Source: Procambarus clarkii
Taxonomy: Eukaryota > Arthropoda > Malacostraca > Decapoda > Cambaridae
Length of the DNA: 64,000 bases
Assembly (NCBI RefSeq): GCF_040958095.1
Contig: NC_091227.1
Location: forward strand, 17,503,432-17,567,431
Reading direction: 5' to 3'
Under the pieces are notes generated by a model. The model saw only the letters and a program-made list of their open reading frames with translations. It made no database searches and was not told where the DNA came from. The position numbers were made by a program, and so were the translations under genes. This document shows, in pieces, positions 13,401 through 60,300 of the stretch. Each line of letters opens with the position of its first letter. Within the stretch, counting starts at the first letter, position 1.

Positions 13401-15083
13401 TTGTTTTTTCCCCATGATCAGAAAATGCATTTTAACAGTACAGGTACTGTATTAGAAAGAAATATTTGTTTTAATTTATTTTTCTTACATCAGCTAAAAA
13501 GTGTCACAGTGCAGAGGTTGAAGCAGAGGGGCTTGCTATGAGCTGACAGACCTAGAGCACTACAGATAGTAGTAACCACCATCACATCAGCCACAGAACT
13601 AATCAGGCAGCCAGCTGTGGACTGGGATCAGGTCACCTGGTGCCGCCTATCAATACTATTGAGTTCAAGCTAGTTTTGAGTGAATCTATTGTTTCATTTT
13701 GAATCATTTGTGATGTTCGATGTTTCAAGGCTTCATTTTCTGTCAACCTTACAGTTGTCTGTAAAGCTTCACTGATTTTCTGGACTGCTTTTATCAGTGG
13801 GGTGCCAGATTGTCCCTCTCTACCTGTGCCTGTGTGGGGGCCAGGCTTTGGTTCTGGCCCCTGGTAGGCTAAACAGAACTCCTGCAACTGATGTAACCAA
13901 TTAGAGTAAAACAATTTCAGCAAGACAGCTTCAGAAAGTGACCGAGGGAGCTCCCTTAGGAAAAAAGTCTTTCAAAGGTAATGATGATAACTAAAAAATT
14001 TAAGTCAAATCTCCCAATTCTTTTTATTCTAGTGAATGCACACGACTACTCAAAACACACACACAAAGAATTTATTGATCTTACTTTTTCCAGTCTTCTT
14101 CACCTGAATCCTTCTCTAGCTTCCGTCTCATCTTCGTCAGTATTTTGCCCCTGCGATTGTCCCGATATTCACGCTGATGCTTGGGGCTCACATATTTGTG
14201 AAACAGAGTAATGATATGAGCTCTTTCTGCCTGATGTAGGTTAGCAGACTTTATCCCTCTCTGTAATGAAACACAAGTTAAATAAAGTCCCCATGTAATT
14301 ATTTAAAGGTTTCATTATTTATATTAAAACTTTAATGTTGAGAGGTAAATTAGCATGTCTGATATAAATGGCATGGTGGGGGGGGGGGATCATAAAGAGC
14401 TCGATCTCACTTCTCATTGATAGGTAAGTAATGATAGGTAAGCACCTATCCTGGTACATGCCCGAGCCTGGTATCTGCCCGAGCCTGGTATCTGCCCGAA
14501 CCTGGTATCTGCCCGAGCCTGGTATCTGCCCGAGCCTGGTATCTGCCCGAGCCTGGTATCTGCCCGAGCCTGGTATCTGCCCGAGCCTGGTATCTGCCCG
14601 AGTCTGGTACCTGCCTGAGCCTGGTACATACCCGAGCCTGGTACCTGCCTGAACCTGGTCCCTGCCTGAGCCTGGTACCTGCCTGAGCCTGGTACCTGCC
14701 TGAGCCTTGGTCCCTGCCTGAGCCTGGTACCTACCTGAGCCTGATACCTGTCCTGAGCCTGGTACCTGCCCTGAGCCTGATACCTGCCTGAGCCTGATAC
14801 CTGCCTGAGCCTGGTACCTGCCTGAGCCTGGTACCTCTGAGCTTGGTTCATATTGAAACACTTCTTCTTTAAAGTAAGTGCAGTTTACGCGAGTTCAACT
14901 CGGTACTTGCCTAAGCTTGATACCAGCCTGAGCTTGGCCACCAGGTAGCCTGCCAGATCCCCCGCGGCCACTCACCTTCTTCAGGACATCCAGCATCACC
15001 TCCACCGGCAGGATCTCCGGCTGCAGGTAACTAATTTGACTCAGTTGAGGCTGCTCCACCTGGACACAACCACGCCGAGCCAT
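10370..15083 (-). CDS. Ashwin (C2orf49) homologue, whole gene span
   Basis: A minus-strand gene with three well-defined coding exons (15083-14976, 14260-14085, 11897-11552) and a probable last exon (10430-10370). In vertebrates Ashwin is a small nuclear protein found with the RTCB-DDX1 tRNA-ligase complex. The N-terminal block here (LQPEILPVEVMLDVLKK) corresponds to the family's LLHPELL...L.L block. Exon 2 carries the K-Y-V-S-P-K-H-Q-R...N-R-R-G-K pattern, equivalent to the family's Y...P..QRDLP..R.GK. Exon 3 has ERLKPPP, a family hallmark, and basic KKIKL patches. The putative last exon ends KPISWP-stop, like the WP terminus of the human protein. Exon 1-2 and 2-3 junctions join in phase. Exon 3 ends in phase 0 while the last exon needs one base of a split codon, so a small exon is probably unseen between 10431 and 11551. 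Confidence 0.8.
11552..11897 (-). CDS. Ashwin homologue coding exon 3
   Basis: 346 nt from a TTTCAACAG acceptor to a GTAAGT donor. The frame encodes LVMESKDRSS, then ARERLKPPP (the family's RLKPPP motif), DRKKIKLAA, and a charged low-complexity C-terminal part with KRKDSEE and KEAKKIKL, probable nuclear localisation signals. The exon ends in phase 0. Confidence 0.8.
12085..12463 (-). mobile_element. DIRS-type retroelement fragment (RT/RNase H junction)
   Basis: A minus-strand open frame in Ashwin intron 2. It has VRSWLGLVWDSWTASLSLP and, about 30 residues on, VTRQLLKGLCGGLSYAVMV then LRRLFWFL. The order WLGL.WD...LSLP followed by TR.L....G.L.(F/Y)A.MV.P....LR.L is characteristic of the RT/RNase H boundary in DIRS/Ngaro tyrosine-recombinase retroelements. 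No recombinase domain is visible, so only a fragment remains. Confidence 0.6.
12470..13380. repeat. Dispersed repeat copy B, empty-site paralogue
   Basis: It shares its first ~300 bases with copy A at about 8215-8650, including the GGGTGAAGCATTTA site that is occupied in copy A. The rest is GC-richer and lacks a recognisable domain. It lies between DIRS-like coding pieces and is probably part of the same retroelement. Confidence 0.55.
13633..13923 (-). mobile_element. Possible ORF1/gag-like fragment of a retroelement
   Basis: A minus-strand open frame of 96 codons. Its last half is amphipathic and coiled-coil-like (TPLIKAVQKISEALQTTVRL, ENEALKHRT, TIDSLKTSL). It sits upstream, in transcription order, of the DIRS-like RT piece at 12085-12463. 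The surrounding nucleotides resemble 8660-8830. A gag-like role is inference only. Confidence 0.35.
14085..14260 (-). CDS. Ashwin homologue coding exon 2
   Basis: 176 nt between a TTACAG acceptor and a GTAAGA donor. It encodes about 58 residues including HKYVSPKHQREYRDNRRGK, the equivalent of the conserved P-x-x-QR...NR.GK segment of Ashwin, followed by a basic/acidic stretch ending EEDWK. It enters in phase 0 and leaves two bases of a Lys codon, completed by the first G of exon 3. Confidence 0.85.
14451..14840. repeat. 17-bp minisatellite (TGCCYGAGCCTGGTATC)
   Basis: About 22 tandem copies of a 17-base unit. The proximal half carries GCCCGAGCCTGGTATCT and the distal half the variant GCCTGAGCCTGGTACCT. 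It lies in Ashwin intron 1. Because 17 is not a multiple of 3 and the unit lacks stops, long spurious frames rich in RYQAQAG/RLRQ appear on the minus strand. Confidence 0.9.
14976..15083 (-). CDS. Ashwin homologue coding exon 1
   Basis: 36 codons from an ATG at 15083, starting MARRGC, to a GTGAGT donor directly after AAG. The block YLQPEILPVEVMLDVLKK matches the conserved N-terminal helix of Ashwin. The frame is open upstream but offers no earlier ATG, so this start is chosen. The exon ends in phase 0. Confidence 0.85.
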
Positions 15084-15456
15084 GTTTGTTTTGGTCGCTG
15101 GAGAGGCTGAGTGCCTCCACACTCACGCACTTTAAAGTAAACTATTCTCAATATTTGTATTGCATAATACGTGTGTGAAGGCTAATATTTGGGGTTGAAT
15201 ATATATAATATCAAAACAGCCTTTGGTTTTTAATCAATGTCCGGAATATAGAAGTGCGTCTTAATATTGATGCTATAACTGCAGCTTCGTTTATGTGCAT
15301 TAGATAGTGTTATTTGGTATTATTATATATAGATGCTTACGCTGAGAAACGACATTTAAAGCATGAGTACGGAGAAAATATTTAAAATTAGAGGATGAAT
15401 GTCCTCTGCGCGACGCTGTGGGAGAAGTGCGCGTCAGGGGCGTTTAACATTTATTT

Positions 15457-15560
15457 CTTTATTTCTTTATATGTATACAAGAAGGTACAGTGGGATTGTG
15501 AGGATACATAATATAGTAATTACAATCTTGTAAAGCCACTAGTACGCGGAGCGTTTCGGG
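15457..15560 (-). mobile_element. LINE-type 3' tail fragment
   Basis: On the minus strand this reads CCCGAAACGC, ACTAGTGGCTTTACAAGATTG, then an A/T-rich TATAAAGAAATAAA end. The same tail ends the RT-coding LINE at 23230-24000 and recurs at 15670-15745, 40100-40225, 44080-44195, 49470-49580, 54127-54200 and 61690-61757. Confidence 0.6.
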
Positions 15561-15669
15561 CAGTAGGGCTCGGTTTCAGGCTCAACACCTTACTGAGGTC
15601 TGACCAGGGGTTGGATGGGTGACCATTGGGTCTGGCGAGTGTCTGGTTGGGTGACTCTCTGGCCTGCCC

Positions 15670-15957
15670 AATGTTTTTTTTTATATATACAAGAGCTCTT
15701 ACATTCTTGTACAGCCACTAGCACGCATAGTGTTTCGGGCAAGTCCTAATTAATCCTAATTTTCACACACATCCCCAGGAAGCAGCCCGTAGCAGCTGTT
15801 TAACTCCCAAGTACCTATTTACTGCTAGGTGAACAGGAGCATCAATGCGAAAGAAACTCTGCCCATTTGTTTCCGCCATCGCCGGGGATCGAACCCAGGT
15901 CATTAGGACAACGACCTGCCAGACCCTGAGCTGTCCACTCAGCCGCGAGGCCCCCCT
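15670..15957 (-). mobile_element. tRNA-derived SINE (family 1)
   Basis: Reverse-complement order: a tRNA-like head beginning GGGGGGCCTCGCGGCTGAGT with a B-box-like GGTTCGATCCC, the body CAGAGTTTCTTTCGC, the module GCAGTAAATAGGTAC, an AGCTGCTACGGGCTGCTTCC segment, and a CTAGTGGCTGTACAAGAATG tail shared with a LINE. Confidence 0.8.
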
Positions 15958-16279
15958 AGGTCCATATTGGAGGGTATGTATTGTTACGGTAATCTGCTTA
16001 GGCAGAAGATCCTGTTCCCTTTACCTCCTATTCACCAACATATCTACATGCTCCAACATAAGGAATCAACATCAACGACAACAACAATACGTGCTCAGAA
16101 GCCTCAATGTCTAGACAGAACCCCCCCCCCCCTAGTACCCAAGACACCTGGACACCTGCTGTCTGGGCAGAGATCCAGCACCACATGCCAGTCGACCAGC
16201 CACTAACTGCTTGTTTAATTGCCGGCCGATGGTTACCCACAACATTAGCGCCATCTATGCTGGCCTGGCTCATATAAAA

Positions 16280-16740
16280 GCTCACCGGCGTCCGGTCATC
16301 ACCACCATTTGGTCACCACTTGGTCCGGGAGACATCTCCCGTCACGCAGGGTGCAGTTGCGCCTCCACAGATCTCCAGTATCATCTTTTGATACTGGTAA
16401 TGGCTCGAAAGGGCCACCACTTACGGGCTATTCATGCCCGTGCCACCTCTTGGGTGGCTTAATCTTCATCAATCAATCATCAGTCATCACCACCATTTGG
16501 TCACCATTTGGTCCGGGAGACAGCTCCCGTCACGCAGGGTGCAGTCGCACCTCCACAGATCTCCAGTATCAGTTCTTGATACTGGTAATGGCTCAAAAGG
16601 GCCACCACTTACGGGCTATTCATGCCCGTGCCACCTTTTGGGTGGCGTAAACTTCATCATCATTATCGTCCAGTCATCTTACGGGCTATTCATGCCCGTG
16701 CCACCTTTTGGGTGGCTTAATCTTTATCATCGGCGTCCAG
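16280..16740. repeat. Hairpin-rich dispersed repeat, duplicated in tandem
   Basis: Two full copies (about 16290-16465 and 16480-16655) and a partial third carry the phrases CCATTTGGTCACCA, GGGAGACATCTCCCGT, ACGGGCTATTCATGCCCGT and GCCACCTCTTGGGTGGC. Each of the last three is a perfect or near-perfect short palindrome. A related minus-strand copy lies at 37860-37995, and fragments lie at 16850-16930 and 38370-38430. Confidence 0.75.
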
Positions 16741-16847
16741 TCATCAGAATACACTTCGTTCTCTCAACAGTAACATATACTGTTGCCTCCCCAGGTGACA
16801 GTATGTTGTTGTTATAGATTCAGCTACTCGGAACAAGTTCCAATTAA

Positions 16848-16952
16848 GTAGCACGGGCTATGGTGAGCCCGTAACTTACCTGGCACAGGAGCGGAACAAG
16901 TAGCACGGGCTATGGTGAGCCCGTAGTGGACTTACCTGGCACAGGAGCGGTG
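16848..16952. repeat. Tandem hairpin repeat (ACGGGCT...AGCCCGT)
   Basis: Two copies of AGCACGGGCTATGGTGAGCC, each followed by CGTA and CTTACCTGGCACAGGAGCGG. The arms ACGGGCT and AGCCCGT can pair around a short loop, like the hairpins of the preceding repeat block. Confidence 0.7.
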
Positions 16953-17269
16953 CTATGAAGTGACAGTAGATGCGTACACCTTTTGTATAAAGTAATTTGC
17001 ACCTCTTTTGCTTAAAGAAGAAGAAAAGAAGGGGCATTGTTTTGTATGTTATTAAAGTCATTTATGTTATATTAAATGTTTTAAGTGTTTATTCTCCTTG
17101 TTTTACCAGCAGCTCTCACAGTGCAGAGGAAACCAGCAGACTTATTTACTTTATTTTACTTTTTTTTTATTAATGTGCGATTGGCACAACACCAGCCAGA
17201 AAAGCCACTGCTCTATTTCAGATTATCGTCACATTAAACGAGTTCCTAGGAGAACTTACCACAGTATAT

Positions 17270-17420
17270 ATGTATATGTACACAATTTTGCCTATCCCAA
17301 CCAACCTTTGTCTGTACCTAACCCCAGACCATCTCCCCTATAAATTTGTGTAAGGTCAGCCCCAAGTGTCTGGCCTCCAACTTTGGACAGACATTCTCTC
17401 GTACGGTATCCGGCGTTGCC
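17270..17420 (+). mobile_element. LINE fragment
   Basis: The stretch CCAACCAACCTTTGTCTGTAC through CAGCCCCAAGTGTCTGGCC aligns by eye with 18645-18740, which leads into a LINE ORF2 C-terminus. It is followed to about 17660 by a C/T-rich tract with no recognisable content. Confidence 0.45.
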
Positions 17421-17721
17421 CGGGACTGCCAGTCTCTCTTCCAGTCTCTCTCCCGGAAAGCAATGCATCCAAGTTACTTTTAAACCCTTTCTCCCTTCAG
17501 GCACTCTTCCCCTTCCCTCATCCTCCCTCCCCTCATCCTCTTCCTTCCCACCCTTTCCCTTGTCCTCCTTCCTACATCAACCTCTCTCCCCTCTTCCCCG
17601 CCTTTCGCCTCGTCCTCTCCCTTCCCCTCCCATAATTCCCTCCTTCCTCTTCACAAAATATAATATTATGGAAAAATGAAACATTTATATGTTTAATTTT
17701 TTTTATTATTAACACATTTAG

Positions 17722-17990
17722 GTTGGGGCTTGTGGCTGAGTAGTCAGCGCTACAGATTCGTAGTCCTGTCGACGGAATCGATCCCCCGGCGATGGCGGAA
17801 ACAAATGGGCAGAGTTTCTTTCATCCTGATGCCCCTATTACCTAGCAGTAAATAGGTACCTGGGAGTTAGACAGCTGTTACGGGCTGCTTCCTGGGTGTG
17901 TAACAAAAAGGAGGCCTGGTCGAGGACCGGGCCGCGGGGACGCTACGACGCGAAATCATCTCAAGATAACCTCAAGATAGGTACATCTGA
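17722..17990 (+). mobile_element. tRNA-derived SINE (family 1), near full length
   Basis: A tRNA-like head (GGGGCTTGTGGCTGAGTAG, diverged B box GAATCGATCCC), the CAGAGTTTCTTTCATCC body, AGCAGTAAATAGGTACCTGG, GGGCTGCTTCC, and the 3' tail GAGGCCTGGTCGAGGACCGG, GCCGCGGGGAC, then AAATCATCTCAAGATAACCT. The tail matches the 3' end of the LINE at 38870-39075. Confidence 0.85.
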
Positions 17991-18146
17991 ATTTGTGCAG
18001 CTACCCTAGACTATTTGACGTCTATATGACTAAATAGTACAGTGTCAAAAAGTGATGACACTACGTGATGCTAAAATCCCCATCACACAGGATGGTTAGT
18101 CATACAGAGGCATGTGATAAGTAGTCTGTAGTGGCAGACTCTGGGT

Positions 18147-18402
18147 TATCTTGAGGTTATCTTGAGATGATTTCGGGGCTTTTTTTTAGTGTCCCCGCGG
18201 CCCGGTCCTCGACCAGGCCTCCACCCCCAGGAAGCAGCCCGTGACAGCTGACTAACACCCAGGTACCTATTTACTGCTAGGTAACAGAGGCATTCAGGGT
18301 GAAAGAAACTTTGCCCATTTGTTTCTGCCTCGTGCGGGAATCGAACCCGCGCCACAGAATTACGAGTCCTGCGCGCTATCCACCAGGCTACGAGGCCCCC
18401 TC
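18147..18402 (-). mobile_element. tRNA-derived SINE (family 1), full length
   Basis: On the minus strand the head reads GGGGCCTCGTAGCCTGGTGG and has a five-base-pair anticodon-type stem, CAGGA/TTCTG, around CTCGTAA, suggesting a tRNA-Thr(CGT) ancestor. The B box is GGTTCGATTCC. The body and tail match the copy at 17722-17990. It is a SINE, not a tRNA gene, because the SINE body follows directly. Confidence 0.9.
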
Positions 18403-18639
18403 GCGTACATTCATTATGTACGTGCATTGGGTGCATTCATTATGAGGATAAATACAAGAGTGAATAAGGTAACAGTGATACTAGAAGTCCCCATCTCGCA
18501 GGATGGTAAGTCATTCAGGGCCATACGTTCAGTAGCCTCGGACATCTGAACGAATATTTCACGCGACCAGAATTGAATCCGTGAGAGCGGGGGGAGGGGG
18601 GGAATAATTATTATTTCTTAAATCATTTAACTTGAGCTT

Positions 18640-19290
18640 AATCCAACCAGCCTATGTCTGTCCCTTACCCCAGACCATTTACCCTACAAATATGGGTAAG
18701 GCCAGCCCCAAGTATATGGCCCCCGACTTTGAACAGACACGACCTTGTGTACCACTTATGTCAGACCAATCCTGGAGTATGCAGCGCCAGCCTGGAGACC
18801 ATACCTAGTTAAACACAAGACAAAGTTAAAGAAGATTCAGAGGTTTGGCACAGGGCACAGACTAGTCCCAGAACTGATAGAGGTATGAACCACGAGGAAA
18901 GGCTACGGGAGCTAAACCTCACGTCTCTGGAAGACAGAAGTGTAAGGAGAGACATGATCATCACCTACAAAATTCTCAGGGAAATTGACAGGGTGGATAA
19001 AGACAAACTACTTACCATGGGTGTGGAACACGAACAAGGGGAAACAGGTGGACACAGGTGGAAATCTAGTACCCAAATGAGCCACAGAGACACTAGAAAG
19101 ACATTAGACATTAGAATAGACATTATAAAGACATTAAACATTAGAATGGACATTATAAAGATATTAGAATAGACATTAGAGAGACATTAGACATTATAAT
19201 TTGTTCAGTCAGAGTAGTCAACAAATGTAATGCATTAGGCAGTGATGTGGTGGAGGCTGACTATACCCATGAGGCTTCACCGCTGAGTGA
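18640..19290 (+). mobile_element. LINE ORF2 C-terminal relic
   Basis: The plus-strand frame includes HEERLRELNLTSLEDRSVRR, YKILREIDRVDKDKL and THMSHRD-like runs, typical of the region after the RT domain in a LINE family. The intact-looking relative is at 63390-63990. A short internal array of GACATTAGA/GACATTATAAAG units occupies 19090-19190. The copy is degenerate. Confidence 0.8.
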
Positions 19291-19700
19291 ACAGCGCTCA
19301 GTGGTCGTAGTCCGAATGGCCCGGGTTCGATTGCTGGCGTAGGCGGAAACAAGGAGGCAGAGTTTCTTTCACTATGATGTCCTGTTCACCTAACAGTAAA
19401 TAGGTACCTGTGAGTTAGACAGCTGCTACGGGCTGCTTCTCTGGGATGTCCGTGTGTTAGAGATATATTTTATGTAGTAGACATAGCAGAGGAAAAATAG
19501 ATTGGCTAGAAAGGCGGGGTCCAGGAGCTAAATAGTTCGATTCTGCAGACACATATAGTAAAAAGTTTCAAATGTAGATTTGATAGAACCCAATAGGCTG
19601 CAGAATATGTACACCGGTTGATTGACAGTTGAGAGGAGGGACCAAAGAGCCAAAGCTCAACCCCCTCCCCCCCCAAGCACAACTAGGTGAGTACATTCTC
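19262..19700 (+). mobile_element. SINE with LINE-type tail
   Basis: A tRNA-like head ends in CCCGGGTTCGATT, followed by CAGAGTTTCTTTCAC and CAGTAAATAGGTACC. The distal part switches to GAAAGGCGGGGTCCAGGAGC then GATTCTGCAGACACA, the same phrase that follows the coding end of the LINE at 63900-63990. A second LINE-tail phrase, AGCCAAAGCTCAACCCC, GCACAACTAGGTGAGTAC, follows at about 19647-19695. Confidence 0.75.
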
Positions 19701-20400
19701 TCTTATAGTATAGATACTACCCTTGGCTTCCACTATCCTTCTAAAACTTTATAAATCTTTTCCGCTTCATTATTTCATATAGTTCTAGTTTTATCTGGAT
19801 TAATCACATTATATATAGTAGGCCTAGCTTATACGTTACCCTTGAAGAGTTTATACATTAGAATTTCTAAATTTATTTGCGAGACGTCGTCGTTGTCAAA
19901 CACAATTCTGTTGTGTACGGAGGAAAATTTGTATTGTGGAAGGCGAGGCTGCAATCCCACGGCATGAATGGCGTTCCTAAGATTCCCTTTCTAGGGAAAA
20001 CTGGCCCAAGTAACATCTGGAGGATTTGTTGTAAACGGTAGACATCTCCCAGGAACGTGCGGACATTACCAAGAATGGTATGGTTTAGAAACGCTTTGTT
20101 GCGGGAATATCACAGGATTTTTTATATTTTTTTGTAGGAGGCTCATGGTAAAAATTTCGCCCATTAGATGACAACACTGATTTCCTGGCACGTCCCCGGC
20201 CGTCAAGTTCCTCCCGCGGACAGCTTCCACCTGGCGAATATTTTCAATAACTGTAACCGCCAAAGAAGCAGTCTTTCCGCCATGAAGTTGAACATGTACT
20301 AAGCAGACAAACTAAAATGATTCCGTTAGAGTTAACTTAAGATTATTATTTATTTGGCGAAAATATTGAGGAAAGGTAGTGGCAACCGAGCGGGGCATGT
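19701..20400. other. Upstream flank of adaptor gene, no gene seen
   Basis: No exon-like frame or recognised repeat. It becomes more GC-rich toward its right end, consistent with approaching a promoter. Confidence 0.5.
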
Positions 20401-20540
20401 GGGAAACTAGGGGTGGGGTGGGAAGTGATTCAGCCGCGGCGGGTCAGTAGCGCGCCTCTACCCTCGCTGGCGGGTCGTACACCTCCACAGTTTACCTCCT
20501 GTCTTCCTAGTACAGTGAACTGTCTTGTAAACATGTGACG
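20400..20540 (+). promoter_or_regulatory. Candidate promoter region of the adaptor gene
   Basis: A locally GC- and CpG-rich segment (CAGCCGCGGCGGGTCAG, GTAGCGCGCC, CTGGCGGGTCG) in otherwise AT-rich DNA, 300-440 bases upstream of the first ATG. No TATA box is convincing. The assignment rests on position and composition only. Confidence 0.3.
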
Positions 20541-20838
20541 TGAAAAATAAGACGAGTTTTAAAAGTGTTGCATTTTTTTTTTTGACGGATGACTTAATTT
20601 AATATTGTGAGCGGTATTTGATTGTTTACTATGGTAATACAAACATGAAGTGCCACGGAAACATCTCCAGTGCCTGGCCCAAAACTTATGAGTGATTTCA
20701 TGACATTTCATTTGTTGAGTAAACAGTGTCATTAAGGACGATAATTTTTTAAGCCATGAATGGTGAACTTCGATAATTGAGGCTTTTAGTTCAATTGCGA
20801 GTTTTCCAGGCGCCTGCCCTGGTTAGGTCAAGGCAAAT

Positions 20839-58710
<37,872 letters not shown>

Positions 58711-58730
58711 GTAGAAAAAGAATGGCAGTC

Positions 58731-58736
58731 AATAAA
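58731..58736 (+). terminator. Possible polyadenylation signal
   Basis: AATAAA 20 bases after the stop codon, followed by T/G-rich sequence. It would give a very short 3' UTR, and later AATAAA or ATTAAA motifs downstream are alternatives. Confidence 0.3.
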
Positions 58737-58739
58737 GAC

Positions 58740-59890
58740 ATGCTGCTGCTGATCAATGTAATTATTTCTTGTGATGAAGCAGTAGTGGAGGTGTGTGGAG
58801 CCTCATTATGTCAGTGATATACCTCAACTTGGAATGCATACAACTACATCTTATCTTAGCATTACTTCCTTACCTGGTTGCAGGTAACATTACCTCTTCA
58901 TTAAAAATTTTGCCTGTCATTATTGTCCATATACCTGTAGAATTTAAAAGTATGGTAGTATATAATTTATAACCGCTACAGTGAATAAGTTTTGTATGGG
59001 TATAAATCATAGCCACATCACAAACACCTCTCTGTGGTTCCTCTTTCCACAAGGTGTTTCTTCCAACCACATTGGTCTTTCTCATTTAAAATCACTGCTC
59101 ACCACCACTTTTCTTTTCCTTATTGTTACCTTCATTAATGTGATATAAAAATATTGTTACATTATTCTTTGTCTTATATGCAAGAAGGATTCTGAATTAT
59201 CTTGAAAATTGTTTTCTGATGGCAAATGCTGGAATCTCATAATTATGTAATTGAGATGATGGGTAAATTGTAAAAATGTTAAATAATTTACTCCAAAAAA
59301 CTATATTATATTACTTAACAGTTTTGAGTGATATATGTCTGTTATATCCAAAGTATTGAATTACAGTAGTTTTGTATGTGTGTGTGTGTGGCAAGTGAGA
59401 GGTCCTTGATTTACTGCTATTTCTCAGCTGTTTAAATTGTTCTACTTTGATATCTCTTCTTAGTCATTATTGTAAAATTATTGCATTACGAATTATGTAA
59501 ATTATAACACAGGAAAGAAGGTTATAGCACAGTAGGAGGTTATACTGCATTTAGCATATTCTGTGGCTTTTGTTTTCTATTTCTAAACATTCTTTGTTGG
59601 TTGCCACATGCAGAGAATGCTTCCTACTGATGCATAACAACCTTACACTTGTAAGTTACAGCAGGTTTCTACATCACAAAATATCCCAGAACTAAATGAC
59701 TTTTAAATATATATATTTTGAAGAACAATTGTTAATTTAGTTTTCCCACAAATGTAGCAGTGTACATGTGTACGTCTCCTTGTTAAGAATATGTATATGA
59801 AAAGCAATTTTTGTTCTTTTAAGGCATTGCATAGTTACATCAATATAGTAAAAATAGAATGGAAGCAGTAGAGCCAGAATAATGGGAAAA
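58740..59890. other. 3' flank / possible 3' UTR, no gene seen
   Basis: AT-rich sequence with a short (TG)n at about 59378-59390 and no exon-like frame or recognised repeat. A longer 3' UTR of the adaptor gene could extend here. Confidence 0.45.
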
Positions 59891-59897
59891 TTATAGT

Positions 59898-59990
59898 CTT
59901 GATGCCCAAACCACACATCAGACAGTGAAGAAACGATGACATTTCAGTCCGTCCTGGACCATTATCAAGCCCTGTCTTGATAATCTTGAT
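59898..59990. mobile_element. Degenerate palindromic element copy
   Basis: A diverged arm (CCAAACCACACATCAGACAG, GTCCGTCCTGGACCATTATC) is followed by a poor inverse (TCTTGATAATCTTGATAGTC). It is an old copy of the 33098/34340/40978 family. Confidence 0.6.
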
Positions 59991-60069
59991 AGTCTTGAAA
60001 GTTGTTTGAATATATTTGCAAGTCTTTGTTGGTAAATGCAGTAGTGACCACACAAGGCAAAGACTATTT

Positions 60070-60300
60070 CTGTTGAAATCCTGGGCAGGACAAATGGTTG
60101 GGAGCATTCCTATAACCTAATACTCCTGTTCACCTAGCAGTAAATAGATACCCAGGAGTTAGTCAGGTTGTTGTGGAGTTGTATCCTGGGAGGGTCAGTA
60201 ACTCAGTCAGGGTAATTCAAACCCTGGGAGGGGTCCTTGACGTAAGCCAACATGTACTGTCTGTATAAACTGGCTGCCTGTCCCCGAATGCAATGAATGA
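60070..60300 (+). mobile_element. SINE, family 2
   Basis: Plus strand: ATCCTGGGCAGGACAAATGG, CCTAGCAGTAAATAGATACC, CAGGAGTTAGTCAGGTTGTT, GGGTCAGTAACTCAGTCAG, and the end CTGGCTGCCTGTCCCCGAAT. The order is the same as the minus-strand copies at 26150-26402 and 31900-32155. Confidence 0.7.

Noticed and set aside
14319..14861. Long minus-strand frames of 145-180 codons rich in RYQAQAG
   Set aside because: They are translations of the 17-bp minisatellite, which lacks stops in several frames; no start context, splice sites or domain.
18319..18400. Apparent tRNA gene (tRNA-Thr-like fold with B box)
   Set aside because: The tRNA-like region continues directly into a SINE body present in many copies, so these are SINE heads. 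The same applies at 15.9, 17.7, 28.7, 53.1, 54.3 and 61.5 kb.
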